DNA of 64,000 bases from Carboxylicivirga sediminis (GCF_018156225.1 NZ_JAGTAR010000023.1:1-64000); one strand, 5' to 3'; shown: positions 1 through 7,978, counted from the first letter of the stretch. Numbers and translations are program-made. The notes: generated by a model from the letters alone, not told the origin.

Positions 1-2
1 CA

Positions 3-74
3 AGGCATGGCAATCTGATTTTTGATTCAAATTGCAAGCTAAAAAGTGTAAACGATGTTTATATAACTTTGTAA
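3..74 (+). CDS. possible 3' end of a gene cut by the window edge
   Basis: A frame is open from base 3 to a TAA at 72-74 and encodes about 23 residues ending in VNDVYITL. By analogy with the rest of the island it could be the tail of another small immunity-like gene. It is too short to identify and may be chance. Confidence 0.2.
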   Translation, partial: RHGNLIFDSNCKLKSVNDVYITL

Positions 75-158
75 AGGATGTTTGTATAACGTACCCCCGA
101 AGGTGCAACGGGTGGTACTGGAAATACAGTATCATCAGACAAAACACCAAAGGAAAAG

Positions 159-776
159 TTGGAATCTATTGCAGATTTGTCTTTAATACCGGATAATTTG
201 CGCGATGAACTAAAAATGGCGTTAGAGAAAACAATTGAATATGTGGATAATAACTGCGTAGGAAAGTTTATAATAGATAAACTACTAAACAATAATGTTA
301 CCTTTAAATTTGTTTATAAACCAGATTTTGAATATTCAGCTGGCTATAAGTCAACAAGCAATGAGTTTATTCTTAAAACAATAGAATCATGGTATGGTAC
401 ACAAATGTTTATACATGAATTAACCCATGCATTGCAAGATGCCTTGTATCCAACTGAAGTAATTGAAAGTGCTAGTTCAGGTTTACAAATAGGATATATT
501 CAATTGGAACTTGAAGCCCATATAATTGAGGATTTGAGCAAGAGCGGGAAAGGAATAGAACAATATAAACGCTTAAGTTTGGATCGTAATATTCAACGTA
601 ATTATGAGCTTCAAATTCTTACAAAGCTAAAAGCTGGTGAATCAATAGACATGGAATATTTTAATGCACTTTTAGGACCGTTTGGAGAGTATTTTAATCC
701 TGAATATAATACCCCACCCGATCTTAATTTTGTGCCAGCAATTTTTAAAATAGCATATTCAAACTGTAATAATTAA
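159..776 (+). CDS. orphan C-terminal module with HExxH zinc-peptidase signature
   Basis: The frame is open from base 90. Its first residues, TPEGATGG, match the linker PPEGVTGG that opens the module at 1.4 kb. The first usable start in frame is a TTG at 159, and there is no signal peptide or N-terminal domain. The centre contains HELTHALQD, a good HExxH zinc-binding motif, and a downstream Glu in the ELEAH stretch could be the third ligand. I read this as the detached C-terminal tip of a large modular secreted protein (RHS/YD or similar polymorphic toxin), left without its delivery part. The gene 12 bp downstream encodes an exported protein that could be its immunity partner. It may be a silent donor cassette or a pseudogene. 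The metallopeptidase activity is inferred from the motif only. Confidence 0.55.
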   Translation: MESIADLSLIPDNLRDELKMALEKTIEYVDNNCVGKFIIDKLLNNNVTFKFVYKPDFEYSAGYKSTSNEFILKTIESWYGTQMFIHELTHALQDALYPTEVIESASSGLQIGYIQLELEAHIIEDLSKSGKGIEQYKRLSLDRNIQRNYELQILTKLKAGESIDMEYFNALLGPFGEYFNPEYNTPPDLNFVPAIFKIAYSNCNN

Positions 777-787
777 ATTTATTAATT

Positions 788-1303
788 ATGAGAATAATAT
801 ATTTATCAATAGTATTACTATTTATTAGTTCATTTTCAAAAATAGATAGTCAAGAATTATATAAATTGAAACTGGACATAGGGTATGCCTATACACTTGT
901 TGAGCAAGAAAACTATATTGAGGCTAATAAACAACACATTGCTTGTAAATTTGGGGATGACAATATTAAACCAGAGTATATTGGACGATGTTTTGATTAT
1001 ATCCAAAATATACTTAGCAAGCAAACTAGCTGGCCATTATCCCAACAAAAAGAAATGTCGCTTGATGTTTACGTTAATAATCAAGGGCAATTAATTAGCG
1101 TTTGTATTTATGCAAATGAAGATATCACTTTGGAGAGTGAACAAAATCAATTGATATCATTCTTTGTTGAAGTAAGTAAATGGCATGAACCATTTGTACC
1201 AGCAATATCTGACGACAACAATAAAATATATGGTTGGGCCTGGGCTAGTGGAGCATTTAAGTTTCCATTTAACCATGATGTGCCTCAAAAATTTCCTCGT
1301 TAA
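788..1303 (+). CDS. small exported protein, candidate immunity partner
   Basis: The 171-residue product begins with a signal peptide (MRIIYLSIVLLFISS). The middle (LDVYVNNQGQLISVCIY) followed by W-x-P residues is reminiscent of the beta-strand pattern of TonB C-terminal domains, but the match is weak. The gene starts 12 bp after the HExxH module and ends in a strong hairpin terminator, so module and partner look co-transcribed. A toxin-immunity pairing is inferred from this spacing and from the same arrangement at the next cassette. No named family was recognised. Confidence 0.6.
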   Translation: MRIIYLSIVLLFISSFSKIDSQELYKLKLDIGYAYTLVEQENYIEANKQHIACKFGDDNIKPEYIGRCFDYIQNILSKQTSWPLSQQKEMSLDVYVNNQGQLISVCIYANEDITLESEQNQLISFFVEVSKWHEPFVPAISDDNNKIYGWAWASGAFKFPFNHDVPQKFPR

Positions 1304-1326
1304 TAGATAAGTTATTAATAATAATA

Positions 1327-1367
1327 AGAGTATATATCACTCAGTAGTGGGTATATACTCTTTTTTT
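1327..1367 (+). terminator. Rho-independent terminator after the first cassette
   Basis: A long stem pairs AGAGTATATA (1327-1336) with TATATACTCT (1352-1361). An inner CACT/AGTG pairing is present and seven T follow. It separates cassette 1 from the module that follows. Confidence 0.8.
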
Positions 1368-1555
1368 ACTTCAATAGCGAGATTTATGCTACAGTCGAAG
1401 ACCCGGATGGTGGAGCCGGAGGTGGCACAACTCCTGGTGGTGATAACTGGTACGATCCGCCTGAAGGTGTAACGGGAGGTAGCACAACTTCCGGCGATGG
1501 AAAACAAATAATTGTACACGATCCTTGTGCCAGCGTAAATTATATCAATGCCGGT

Positions 1556-2206
1556 TTGCCTGAAGCTTACAAGCAACGCTTAAAAGAATTGAGAGAGAAA
1601 GCCAAAACAAACGTAGAGCATGGTACTATTTTTTACACCAATGGCACCCGCGACGATAGGGTTGGTTCGCCCAATGGGGGTACGGTTGATTTAAGCTGGA
1701 AACGCTATAAAACTGTTGATATGGTTGTGCATAACCACACTAAACGCGCTTCTGTTGGCAGCGATCAGCCTTTAAGTATTAGTTGCTTTAGCGCTACTGA
1801 TATTGGTGCTTTACACAAAATGATTACCGAACCGGAAACCAAGCTATCGCCCAATTTTATATTTATGGTGATACACGATGAAGCCACCTATATTGTCCAA
1901 ATAGATGATTTATCTAAATTTATAGAATCGGACTTTTATAATATGCGATTTGATTTTATAAAGATGCAAGAGCAAAGATTGCAAAGTGATGTTGAAGAAC
2001 ATGAACGTTTTGGAAGTAATTTTGAACCCCCTATTGATGAGTTTTCAAGAGAGGGTTTTGTGGGGTTGTTTGCTCAATATGGAATAAGCCTTTTGCGTTC
2101 CACAAATAATAGAGATTTTACCGAAGAGGATAAGTGGCATCATATTACAATAGAGCAGCCTAATCCGCGTGATAATAGAAACCTAATAAATCCATGTAAA
2201 AAGTAA
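1556..2206 (+). CDS. orphan C-terminal module with JAMM/MPN-like metal motif
   Basis: The frame is open from 1328. From about 1382 it encodes a Gly/Thr/Pro-rich linker (DPDGGAGGGTTPGG, then DPPEGVTGG) of the kind that joins a variable tip to a large carrier protein. No ATG precedes the catalytic part; the TTG at 1556 is the first possible start. The core has VHNHT, about 20 residues, then SATDIGAL, which fits the H-x-H...S-x-x-D order of JAB1/MPN (JAMM) zinc proteases. A strand-rich segment (FIFMVIHDEATYIVQID) follows. It is probably a displaced toxin or processing module. The lipoprotein gene 5 bp downstream is the likely partner. Decayed copies of this module occur at 3002-3105 and 4694-4749. 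Confidence 0.55.
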   Translation: MPEAYKQRLKELREKAKTNVEHGTIFYTNGTRDDRVGSPNGGTVDLSWKRYKTVDMVVHNHTKRASVGSDQPLSISCFSATDIGALHKMITEPETKLSPNFIFMVIHDEATYIVQIDDLSKFIESDFYNMRFDFIKMQEQRLQSDVEEHERFGSNFEPPIDEFSREGFVGLFAQYGISLLRSTNNRDFTEEDKWHHITIEQPNPRDNRNLINPCKK

Positions 2207-2211
2207 ATGCT

Positions 2212-2853
2212 ATGAAAAAATCATTAATACTAATTGTAACACTGTTCTTACTAATCAGTTGTCAGGCACAAGAGAAAATGATTTATCCTAAATATGGTAA
2301 TATAGGAGATAGAGAAATATATAATAATGTTAAATATCTTTCACTTAAACCAGAAGTAAAGCAAGCTTATAAAGCTATAATTGGCACTTGGGAAGAAGAA
2401 AATGATACTAATTTTAGATACATAATACGGTTTTATGAGCGAGATTTGGATGACAGGTCCTATTACAGAGATCACTGTAATGCCAGAAATATATCGCATC
2501 CTGATTTTCAAACAGATTTCGATATGATGATAGGAGGAACAGGATATGATAATATTAATAATTTGAATAAGATATTTTTTCGCATTGGTCCATCAAACTT
2601 TACCGGAGGGGTTAATCAGGTTTCTGTTAGTGGTTTTCTCCATGTTATAGATGACAATACATTGCGAATGGAGATCATGGGAGTTCAGCATCCTTCAGCA
2701 GATGATGAAGAGATAACGATACGGGCTGATTACAAAATAGAAACAGCACCAGCTGAAATATTGGAACGAGTGCCGGCTGTGTTGCGACAAAAGACGTTGA
2801 CATTTAAGCGGCAAACTACCATTAATTCACCCAAAGAATTTATAAGGACCTAA
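2212..2853 (+). CDS. small lipoprotein, paralogue 1 (candidate immunity protein)
   Basis: The product has 213 residues, with a type II signal peptide and lipobox LLISC at residues 13-17, so it should be membrane-anchored on the periplasmic side. The remainder is a beta-rich domain with no catalytic motif. It starts 5 bp after the JAMM-like module. The second half (from HPDFQTDFDMM) is almost identical to the paralogue at 3110-3751, whereas the first half differs, as expected for a partner-recognition region. No named function is assigned; immunity or inhibition of the adjacent module is inferred from position. Confidence 0.65.
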   Translation: MKKSLILIVTLFLLISCQAQEKMIYPKYGNIGDREIYNNVKYLSLKPEVKQAYKAIIGTWEEENDTNFRYIIRFYERDLDDRSYYRDHCNARNISHPDFQTDFDMMIGGTGYDNINNLNKIFFRIGPSNFTGGVNQVSVSGFLHVIDDNTLRMEIMGVQHPSADDEEITIRADYKIETAPAEILERVPAVLRQKTLTFKRQTTINSPKEFIRT

Positions 2854-2879
2854 GCGCTTTAATGTTTAACAAATGCAAC
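2497..2879 (+). repeat. 383-bp direct repeat, copy 1
   Basis: The 3' half of the first lipoprotein gene plus 26 bp beyond its stop recurs 898 bp downstream at 3395-3777. I count about eight base differences. The repeat begins abruptly inside both reading frames, which points to recent gene conversion or segmental duplication. Confidence 0.9.
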
Positions 2880-2903
2880 CGATATTAATGTCAGGTTGCA
2901 TTT
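2871..2903 (+). terminator. hairpin after lipoprotein paralogue 1
   Basis: AAATGCAACC (2871-2880) pairs perfectly with GGTTGCATTT (2894-2903). The T tract after it is weak, so termination may be incomplete. Confidence 0.5.
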
Positions 2904-3001
2904 GTGTTAAGTTGGATATTCAATTTTTGCTTGTGCTAAGCAATGAATCAGACTTCTGTGTATGAGTATAAGATGGTATAAGTTTATTGTATATGTCAAA
3001 C

Positions 3002-3105
3002 CGTAAAAGTGGAGATTTTACTAATGAAAAATAATTATCATCAAATTACTAATAAGCAACCTAACCTGAGTAATGGAAAACTTGATTAATCCCTGTAATA
3101 ATTAA
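3002..3105 (+). pseudogene. decayed C-terminal remnant of the JAMM-like module
   Basis: These bases align with 2095-2206, the last codons of the JAMM-like module: DFT, then HxIT, QPN and LINPC followed by a stop can all be recovered, but only by switching frame, and internal stops are present. The remnant lies immediately in front of the second lipoprotein paralogue, exactly where an intact module would be. Confidence 0.55.
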
Positions 3106-3109
3106 AGCG

Positions 3110-3751
3110 ATGAAGAAATTATCAATAATATTAGTAACGCTTGGATTATTAATTAGTTGTCAGGCACAGGAGAAGATTATATATACCAAATATGGTAATA
3201 TTGGAGAAAAATTCAATTATAATGATGAGGTTTACATAAAGAATAAACAAGAAGTTATAGAAGTATACAAAGGACTGGTAGGCAATTGGAAAGCGACTGA
3301 AGTGAATGATTTAGCATTTAGGGTGCAATATGAAGAGTGCTTATTTAGTGGTAATGCCTATTATATAGATGAATGTTATGCTGATAATATTAATCATCCT
3401 GATTTTCAAACAGATTTCGATATGATGATAGGAGGAACAGGATATGATAATATTAATAATTTGAAAATGATATTTTTTCGTATTGGTCCATCAAACTTTA
3501 CCGGAGGGGTTAATCAGGTTTCTGTTAGTGGTTTTCTCCATGTTATAGATGACAATACATTACGAATGGAGATCATGGGAGTTCAGCATTCTTCAGCAGA
3601 TGATGAAGAGATAACGATACGGGCTGATTACAAAATAGAAACAGCACCAACTGAAATATTGGAGCGAGTGCCGGCTGTGTTGCGACAAAAGACGTTGACA
3701 TTTAAGCGGCAAACTACCATTAATTCACCCAAAGAATTTATAAGGCCCTAA
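3110..3751 (+). CDS. small lipoprotein, paralogue 2 (candidate orphan immunity protein)
   Basis: The product has 213 residues and lipobox LLISC, the same length and architecture as the protein at 2212-2853. Residues 1 to about 95 are clearly diverged between the two copies, while the remainder is nearly identical. Its expected upstream partner survives only as a frameshifted fragment ending 4 bp before this start. That fits retention of an immunity gene after loss of the cognate module, but the interpretation rests on context. Confidence 0.65.
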   Translation: MKKLSIILVTLGLLISCQAQEKIIYTKYGNIGEKFNYNDEVYIKNKQEVIEVYKGLVGNWKATEVNDLAFRVQYEECLFSGNAYYIDECYADNINHPDFQTDFDMMIGGTGYDNINNLKMIFFRIGPSNFTGGVNQVSVSGFLHVIDDNTLRMEIMGVQHSSADDEEITIRADYKIETAPTEILERVPAVLRQKTLTFKRQTTINSPKEFIRP

Positions 3752-3777
3752 GCGCTTTAATGTTTAACAAATGCAAC
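3395..3777 (+). repeat. 383-bp direct repeat, copy 2
   Basis: This is the second copy of the 383-bp block found at 2497-2879. It covers the 3' half of the second lipoprotein gene and 26 bp of downstream sequence. Confidence 0.9.
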
Positions 3778-3788
3778 TTGTACAAAAC

Positions 3789-4574
3789 ATGAAACCACAT
3801 GCTTTATTCTGTTTGATACTACTTCAGTTTTCTTGTCCCATAACTTCAGCCACACCGGTTATCACAGACGTGCTAATTGTTGACACAGATACATTTCATC
3901 TTTATACCTTTCCATTGGAAGATTATTTTGTTATGAAAGGAGATCATAAGCTAGGTGATGATGAATTGGTTGAAGGTTGGCCTTGGTCGCGTGGTTATAT
4001 GGCTATCTGGCGCATTGAAGGCAGTGATTTATATCTGGTGGATTTAAGGCTTGCCAATGGTAAGCCATTCAAGCTCGAAGATGAATTTATGACGGATAAA
4101 GTACGTGCTGTCTGGTTTAGTGGAGAGTTACATAGCCCTCAAGGTGATTTAATACAATATCAGCATGCACCTTATGCCTCAGTGTATGAAAAGGAGGTGT
4201 ATTACCAGGTTGAAGAAGGTGCCATTATTGATATTGTTGAGAAGAAGAATGTTGAATATAAAGACGGGTTATTATATCCTGGTCAGGATTTTATCCGAGA
4301 TACTATTGCCTCTATGATTCAACGCCGGATGAATAAAAAAATATGGGATGATAAAACAGATAGAGAATCATACGCCCATTTGGTAGTTTCATTTACAATA
4401 GATGGTCAGTTGGATGCATACAGTGTTTTGCATCCGAATGATGACGTCCATCCGTTGCATCAAGAAATACTTAAAGCAGCTGATGTCTGCCTGCCTCAAT
4501 TACCTCATTTAATGCCTGTAGATCATCCATTTTATCAGGGTTCAATTGTTAATATTTTTATAAGTAGTAATTAA
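3789..4574 (+). CDS. exported protein of unknown function
   Basis: ATG at 3789 gives a 261-residue product with an N-terminal signal sequence (MKPHALFCLILLQFS); an in-frame ATG at 3771 would put six residues in front of it. Recognisable patterns are W-S-R-G-Y-M-A-I-W followed by LYLVDLR, then GELHSPQGDL and YASVYEKE, all typical of small beta-rich accessory proteins. The C-terminal part (HLVVSFTIDGQLDAYSVL) resembles the strand-turn-strand of TonB C-terminal domains. It lies downstream of the lipoprotein paralogues and could be another immunity protein. I cannot name the family. Confidence 0.55.
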   Translation: MKPHALFCLILLQFSCPITSATPVITDVLIVDTDTFHLYTFPLEDYFVMKGDHKLGDDELVEGWPWSRGYMAIWRIEGSDLYLVDLRLANGKPFKLEDEFMTDKVRAVWFSGELHSPQGDLIQYQHAPYASVYEKEVYYQVEEGAIIDIVEKKNVEYKDGLLYPGQDFIRDTIASMIQRRMNKKIWDDKTDRESYAHLVVSFTIDGQLDAYSVLHPNDDVHPLHQEILKAADVCLPQLPHLMPVDHPFYQGSIVNIFISSN

Positions 4575-4693
4575 AGCAATTGAAATTTAATCAAAAAATT
4601 GCAATAGGCATCCTTTATTTTTCTTAGCAGTGCAGACTCCCCTGGCTCTCTCGCGAATCCTTTCGAGCGGTAGTGTTTAAAGTATATGAGGGG

Positions 4694-4749
4694 AATCGCG
4701 TTTCTATTGGTACGATCAGCCTTTAAGCATTTGTTGCTTTAGTACTACA
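4694..4749 (+). pseudogene. internal fragment of the JAMM-like module
   Basis: The 56 bases align with 1742-1798, the codons around the S-x-x-D part of the JAMM-like motif. I count about nine mismatches and one deleted base that shifts the frame; a stop follows directly. Only this core piece can be recognised. Confidence 0.55.
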
Positions 4750-4796
4750 TAGATAGAGTAGGAGTATATTTCGATACCTAATCCTATTTGAAAATA

Positions 4797-4837
4797 TTAA
4801 AGCACATATCTATTTGGTAGGTGCGTTAATTTTTTTG
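4797..4837 (+). terminator. Rho-independent terminator
   Basis: TTAA plus GCAC (4797-4805) pairs with GTGC plus TTAA (4821-4829), and a run of T follows. It closes the cassette island upstream of the next lipoprotein gene. Confidence 0.6.
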
Positions 4838-4913
4838 GAAGTCTTAATTTAACCTCAAACGCAACCTTCAAACGCGTTTAGCATCTAATAGCTTGTATGG
4901 TAAACAACAAACT

Positions 4914-5522
4914 ATGAAAACGCTAAAACTGTATGTGATACTTTGGGCCTTAGCTTCGCTTTTGTTAAGCTGTGACAGCTCTTCGAATAATGCTTTTGAG
5001 CTGGATAAGCCAGATGAGCTACCGGTGGAAAACTATGAAATCTATTCGCTTGCAATTGATGAACTTTTTGATGCCGAGCAAATAGTTATTGCCCAGGTCT
5101 CGCAAATGAATATTGAATTAGAGCCAAATAGTTCACATCATACCACATTAGCGAATAATAACCCAGAATTGAGTCCAGATCTGGTGACTGATTTAGTGAC
5201 GCAAAACCAAGAAACAGTTGTGTTTGGCGAATTTTTCGATGGGTTTGGAAAGGATATCGTGTTGCTTAGCAGCGATGAGCAGAATGCCATTTTTGAGGGC
5301 CCCGAACTGAATGAAAGCTGGAACGACTTTTATAAGAAATATTCCAAATCGAATGGTATTATCAGTTTATCGCAGATAGGCTTTAATAGGGCGAATAATC
5401 AGGCGGTGTTTGAAATGGTACATATGGCGGCCAGTCTGGCCGCAACAGGCAGTATCATTTAACTGGTTAAAGAAGAGAACGGTTGGAGAGTGAAAGACAT
5501 TGTTTATACCTGGGTGTCGTAG
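4914..5522 (+). pseudogene. lipoprotein gene with in-frame nonsense codon near the 3' end
   Basis: ATG at 4914 starts a lipoprotein with lipobox LLLSC and a low-complexity acidic linker. The frame stops at a TAA (5460-5462) after about 182 residues. The same frame stays open beyond it for 19 more codons, LVKEENGWRVKD to YTWVS, ending at a TAG (5520-5522). A lysine/tryptophan-rich closing strand of this kind is the expected natural C-terminus of such proteins, and one base change from a Tyr codon would explain the stop. The truncated protein may still be made. The function is unknown. Confidence 0.6.
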
Positions 5523-5686
5523 TTTGTGGTGCTTCTATTTGTAGAAATAGAACAATAATGAAGCAAGTAATTGTCGTTTTTGTAAAATGATAATACCAGC
5601 TTTGTTTAGCTATCCGAATCTCATTCTCTTTATATAATGTTGTTATCTTTAAATAATTTTTATTGTAATTCGAAAGATAACACCAG

Positions 5687-6058
5687 ATGACTCTTGATAT
5701 AATGAAGCACGAGTTAAGAAAGAATGACTCGATATTAATTCACAAAGAAATTAAAAAACTTACCAATAAAGCGCTCAACGAAATCTATCAATTTGAAAAG
5801 CATTATAAGGATTTAACGATTTATCCTGATTCTGTTTTAATCCAAATGAAAATCGACGAAGAGGCTCAGAAAAATATTTTTTATGCAGAAGGAAAAATAT
5901 CTAATTATTCTGATGGATGCTATTATGGTGTTGTAGATCCGTTCCAATTATCAGGCCAACATGGATTTGGATTGGTTTATAGATTGGGAGAGGTTACCCC
6001 ACTATTTATTATCATTATTGCGTTGTGTATGGTTATATTATTTAAAACGAAGAAGTAG
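5687..6058 (+). CDS. small protein with C-terminal membrane segment
   Basis: The product has about 123 residues. The N-terminal three-quarters is charged and helical, and the C-terminus is one hydrophobic span (LFIIIIALCMVILF) followed by KTKK, so it is probably tail-anchored. ATG at 5687 or 5702 could be the start. It is followed by a bidirectional terminator. No family was recognised and no partner is evident. Confidence 0.5.
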   Translation: MTLDIMKHELRKNDSILIHKEIKKLTNKALNEIYQFEKHYKDLTIYPDSVLIQMKIDEEAQKNIFYAEGKISNYSDGCYYGVVDPFQLSGQHGFGLVYRLGEVTPLFIIIIALCMVILFKTKK

Positions 6059-6116
6059 CTCATGACATAGATAGTATTGTGTAAAACCAAAGTCTGGGCA
6101 AATATTGATAAGAAAC

Positions 6117-6150
6117 AAAAAAGCGCTTACCAATCGGCAAGCGCTTTTTG
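6117..6150. terminator. bidirectional terminator
   Basis: AAAAAAGCGCTT pairs with AAGCGCTTTTT around a 10-nt loop, and the A/T tracts allow termination on both strands. It serves the small + gene on its left and the S41 protease gene on its right. Confidence 0.85.
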
Positions 6151-6172
6151 CATTATCTATCTTTCCTGATTG

Positions 6173-7894
6173 TTAGCTTTTCTTGGCAGTGGCACGCCTG
6201 TCGCCGGCATGGCTGGCAACCGTTCCATCAAGCAGGCCCTTGTACTGATTCATATCTTTCAGTAATTTCTTGGCTTCCTCTAATTCGGCATCGTTCTGTA
6301 AACCGGCTTTTATAGCTCCTTTTTGGTAGTAGTAACGCTTGGTTATCTCCAACACCATTAACTCCCTAATTTCGTCCTCAAACTGACGCATATCCTTTTC
6401 TACGTCCAGCTTCAATAGCGCTTCCATGGCAGTAAAGTCCTCTTCAGCTTTTTCGTAATAACCTTCGCGCTTGGCCGTCTTCACCAGCTCCTTAAATTTC
6501 TCCTGCGAGAGTGACTCGTATTTGAAATCCTCTTTGGCCTTAACAAACTCAATGAAGCGGTTGTATTCGTCATCGGAGATAGCAAATGCTTCAGGGGCAT
6601 CTATACTTTTGTTGCGCAGCACAAATTCGGTAGCATAGTCAAAAATCATTTGCTGTACCACCAGTGCAAAGGTTACATTGGCATATTTGTGCGATTCTAC
6701 TTTGATATCTGGCGAGATACCACCGCCATCAAATACCGAGCGGCCATTTTTAGTTTTGTATTCACTAATCAGCGAGTCGGCTACTAAACCAACCGCTCCA
6801 TCTTCATCGCGGTGCGTGTAGTCCAAAGCCTGTATACAACGGCCCGATGGGATGTAGTATTTGGCTGTGGTTACCTTTAACTTGGCATTATACGATAGGT
6901 TACGAGTTGTTTGCACCAGGCCTTTACCAAACGAACGCTGACCTAATACTACTGCGCGGTCTAAGTCCTGTAATGCGCCCGATACAATCTCGGAAGCAGA
7001 AGCCGACCCGCGGCTGATTAATACGGCCAAAGGCATCACAGTATCAATAGGTTCGCGCATGGCGTTGTAGGTTTTGTCCCACTGTTTAACTTTACCGCGT
7101 GTACTCACCACTTCAGAGCCCGATGGCACAAATAGGTTGACTATCTTTACAGCTTCGTCCAATAGGCCGCCCGGATTAGCTCTCAGGTCAAGCACCACGC
7201 TTTTGGCACCCTGCTTATCGCGTAAGTCCAAAAAGGCTTTTTCAACTTCCCGCGCACAGTCCTGGGTAAAGTTATTTAGTTGGATGATACCGGTTTCGTC
7301 GTTCACCATGCCGTAATAAGGCACAGGATTGATTTGTATTTTCTGGCGCTCCAGCTCAATATTAATGGGCTTTTTTTCACCAGGGCGCTCTACTTTAATT
7401 TTTAAAGTTGTTTTGGCTGGGCCTTTCAGCATTTCGCTTACATCCGGCGTGTTTTTACCAACCATGCTCTTGCCATCAATTTCCAAAATTTTATCGCCTG
7501 TCTTCAGGCCAGCTTTGGCAGCCGGAAAACCTTCGTAAGGCTCAGCGATCACCACATATTCGCCTTTCTTCGATATTAATGAACCAATTCCCGCATACTC
7601 GCCGGTGGTCATAAAGCGGAAGTCTTCCATATCCGATTCGGGAATGTAAGTAGTGTATGGGTCCAGCGACTCAAGCATGTTATTAATCCCTTCAGTAATT
7701 AGCTCTTCGGGGTTGGTTTCATCCACGTAATAGCTGTTTACTTCGCGGAATAGGGTGTAAAAGATATCGAGGTTTTTAATGACTTCGAAGTTGCGTTTAT
7801 CATCGTTGAAGCTATACAGCCCCAACAGCATCACCATCACCAGTGTTACACCAGTGATCCATCTTACTCTGCGTGTTCTTAAAAAATTATTCAT
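6173..7894 (-). CDS. S41 family C-terminal processing peptidase
   Basis: This 573-residue periplasmic serine protease of the CtpA/Prc type cleaves proteins near their C-termini. One N-terminal membrane anchor (about residues 12-28) is followed by a PDZ domain (about 95-175; GIGSLI and GLKTGDKILEIDGK). The S41 core has GSASASE, placing the nucleophile at Ser299, and SFGKG, placing the general base at Lys324; the 25-residue spacing is that of known Ser/Lys dyads. The C-terminal about 150 residues are helical and charged, as in Bacteroidota homologues. Transcription probably starts at a consensus promoter 85 bp upstream, and a terminator follows directly. The family assignment is firm; the substrate is unknown. 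Confidence 0.95.
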   Translation of the reverse strand: MNNFLRTRRVRWITGVTLVMVMLLGLYSFNDDKRNFEVIKNLDIFYTLFREVNSYYVDETNPEELITEGINNMLESLDPYTTYIPESDMEDFRFMTTGEYAGIGSLISKKGEYVVIAEPYEGFPAAKAGLKTGDKILEIDGKSMVGKNTPDVSEMLKGPAKTTLKIKVERPGEKKPINIELERQKIQINPVPYYGMVNDETGIIQLNNFTQDCAREVEKAFLDLRDKQGAKSVVLDLRANPGGLLDEAVKIVNLFVPSGSEVVSTRGKVKQWDKTYNAMREPIDTVMPLAVLISRGSASASEIVSGALQDLDRAVVLGQRSFGKGLVQTTRNLSYNAKLKVTTAKYYIPSGRCIQALDYTHRDEDGAVGLVADSLISEYKTKNGRSVFDGGGISPDIKVESHKYANVTFALVVQQMIFDYATEFVLRNKSIDAPEAFAISDDEYNRFIEFVKAKEDFKYESLSQEKFKELVKTAKREGYYEKAEEDFTAMEALLKLDVEKDMRQFEDEIRELMVLEITKRYYYQKGAIKAGLQNDAELEEAKKLLKDMNQYKGLLDGTVASHAGDRRATAKKS

Positions 7895-7978
7895 ATGCAG
7901 TCGTTATTGTTTTACCTGAATGACTAAACCTTACCGAATGACTGAATACAGCAAGGACCTTGTTAATAGTGAGGTTCA

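Larger units (their letters stand above)
4575..4913 (+). other. non-coding gap with a module remnant and a terminator
   Basis: This 339-bp gap has no plausible gene. It contains a GC-richer stretch with a short CTCG/CGAG hairpin around 4643-4670, a decayed fragment of the JAMM-like module (4694-4749) and a terminator (4797-4837). The rest is AT-rich and unremarkable. Confidence 0.6.

Noticed and set aside
1328-1381. real coding sequence across the terminator upstream of the JAMM module
   Set aside because: The open frame continues through the hairpin at 1327-1367, but the residues are Tyr/Phe/Ile-rich with no linker character; module homology starts near 1382.
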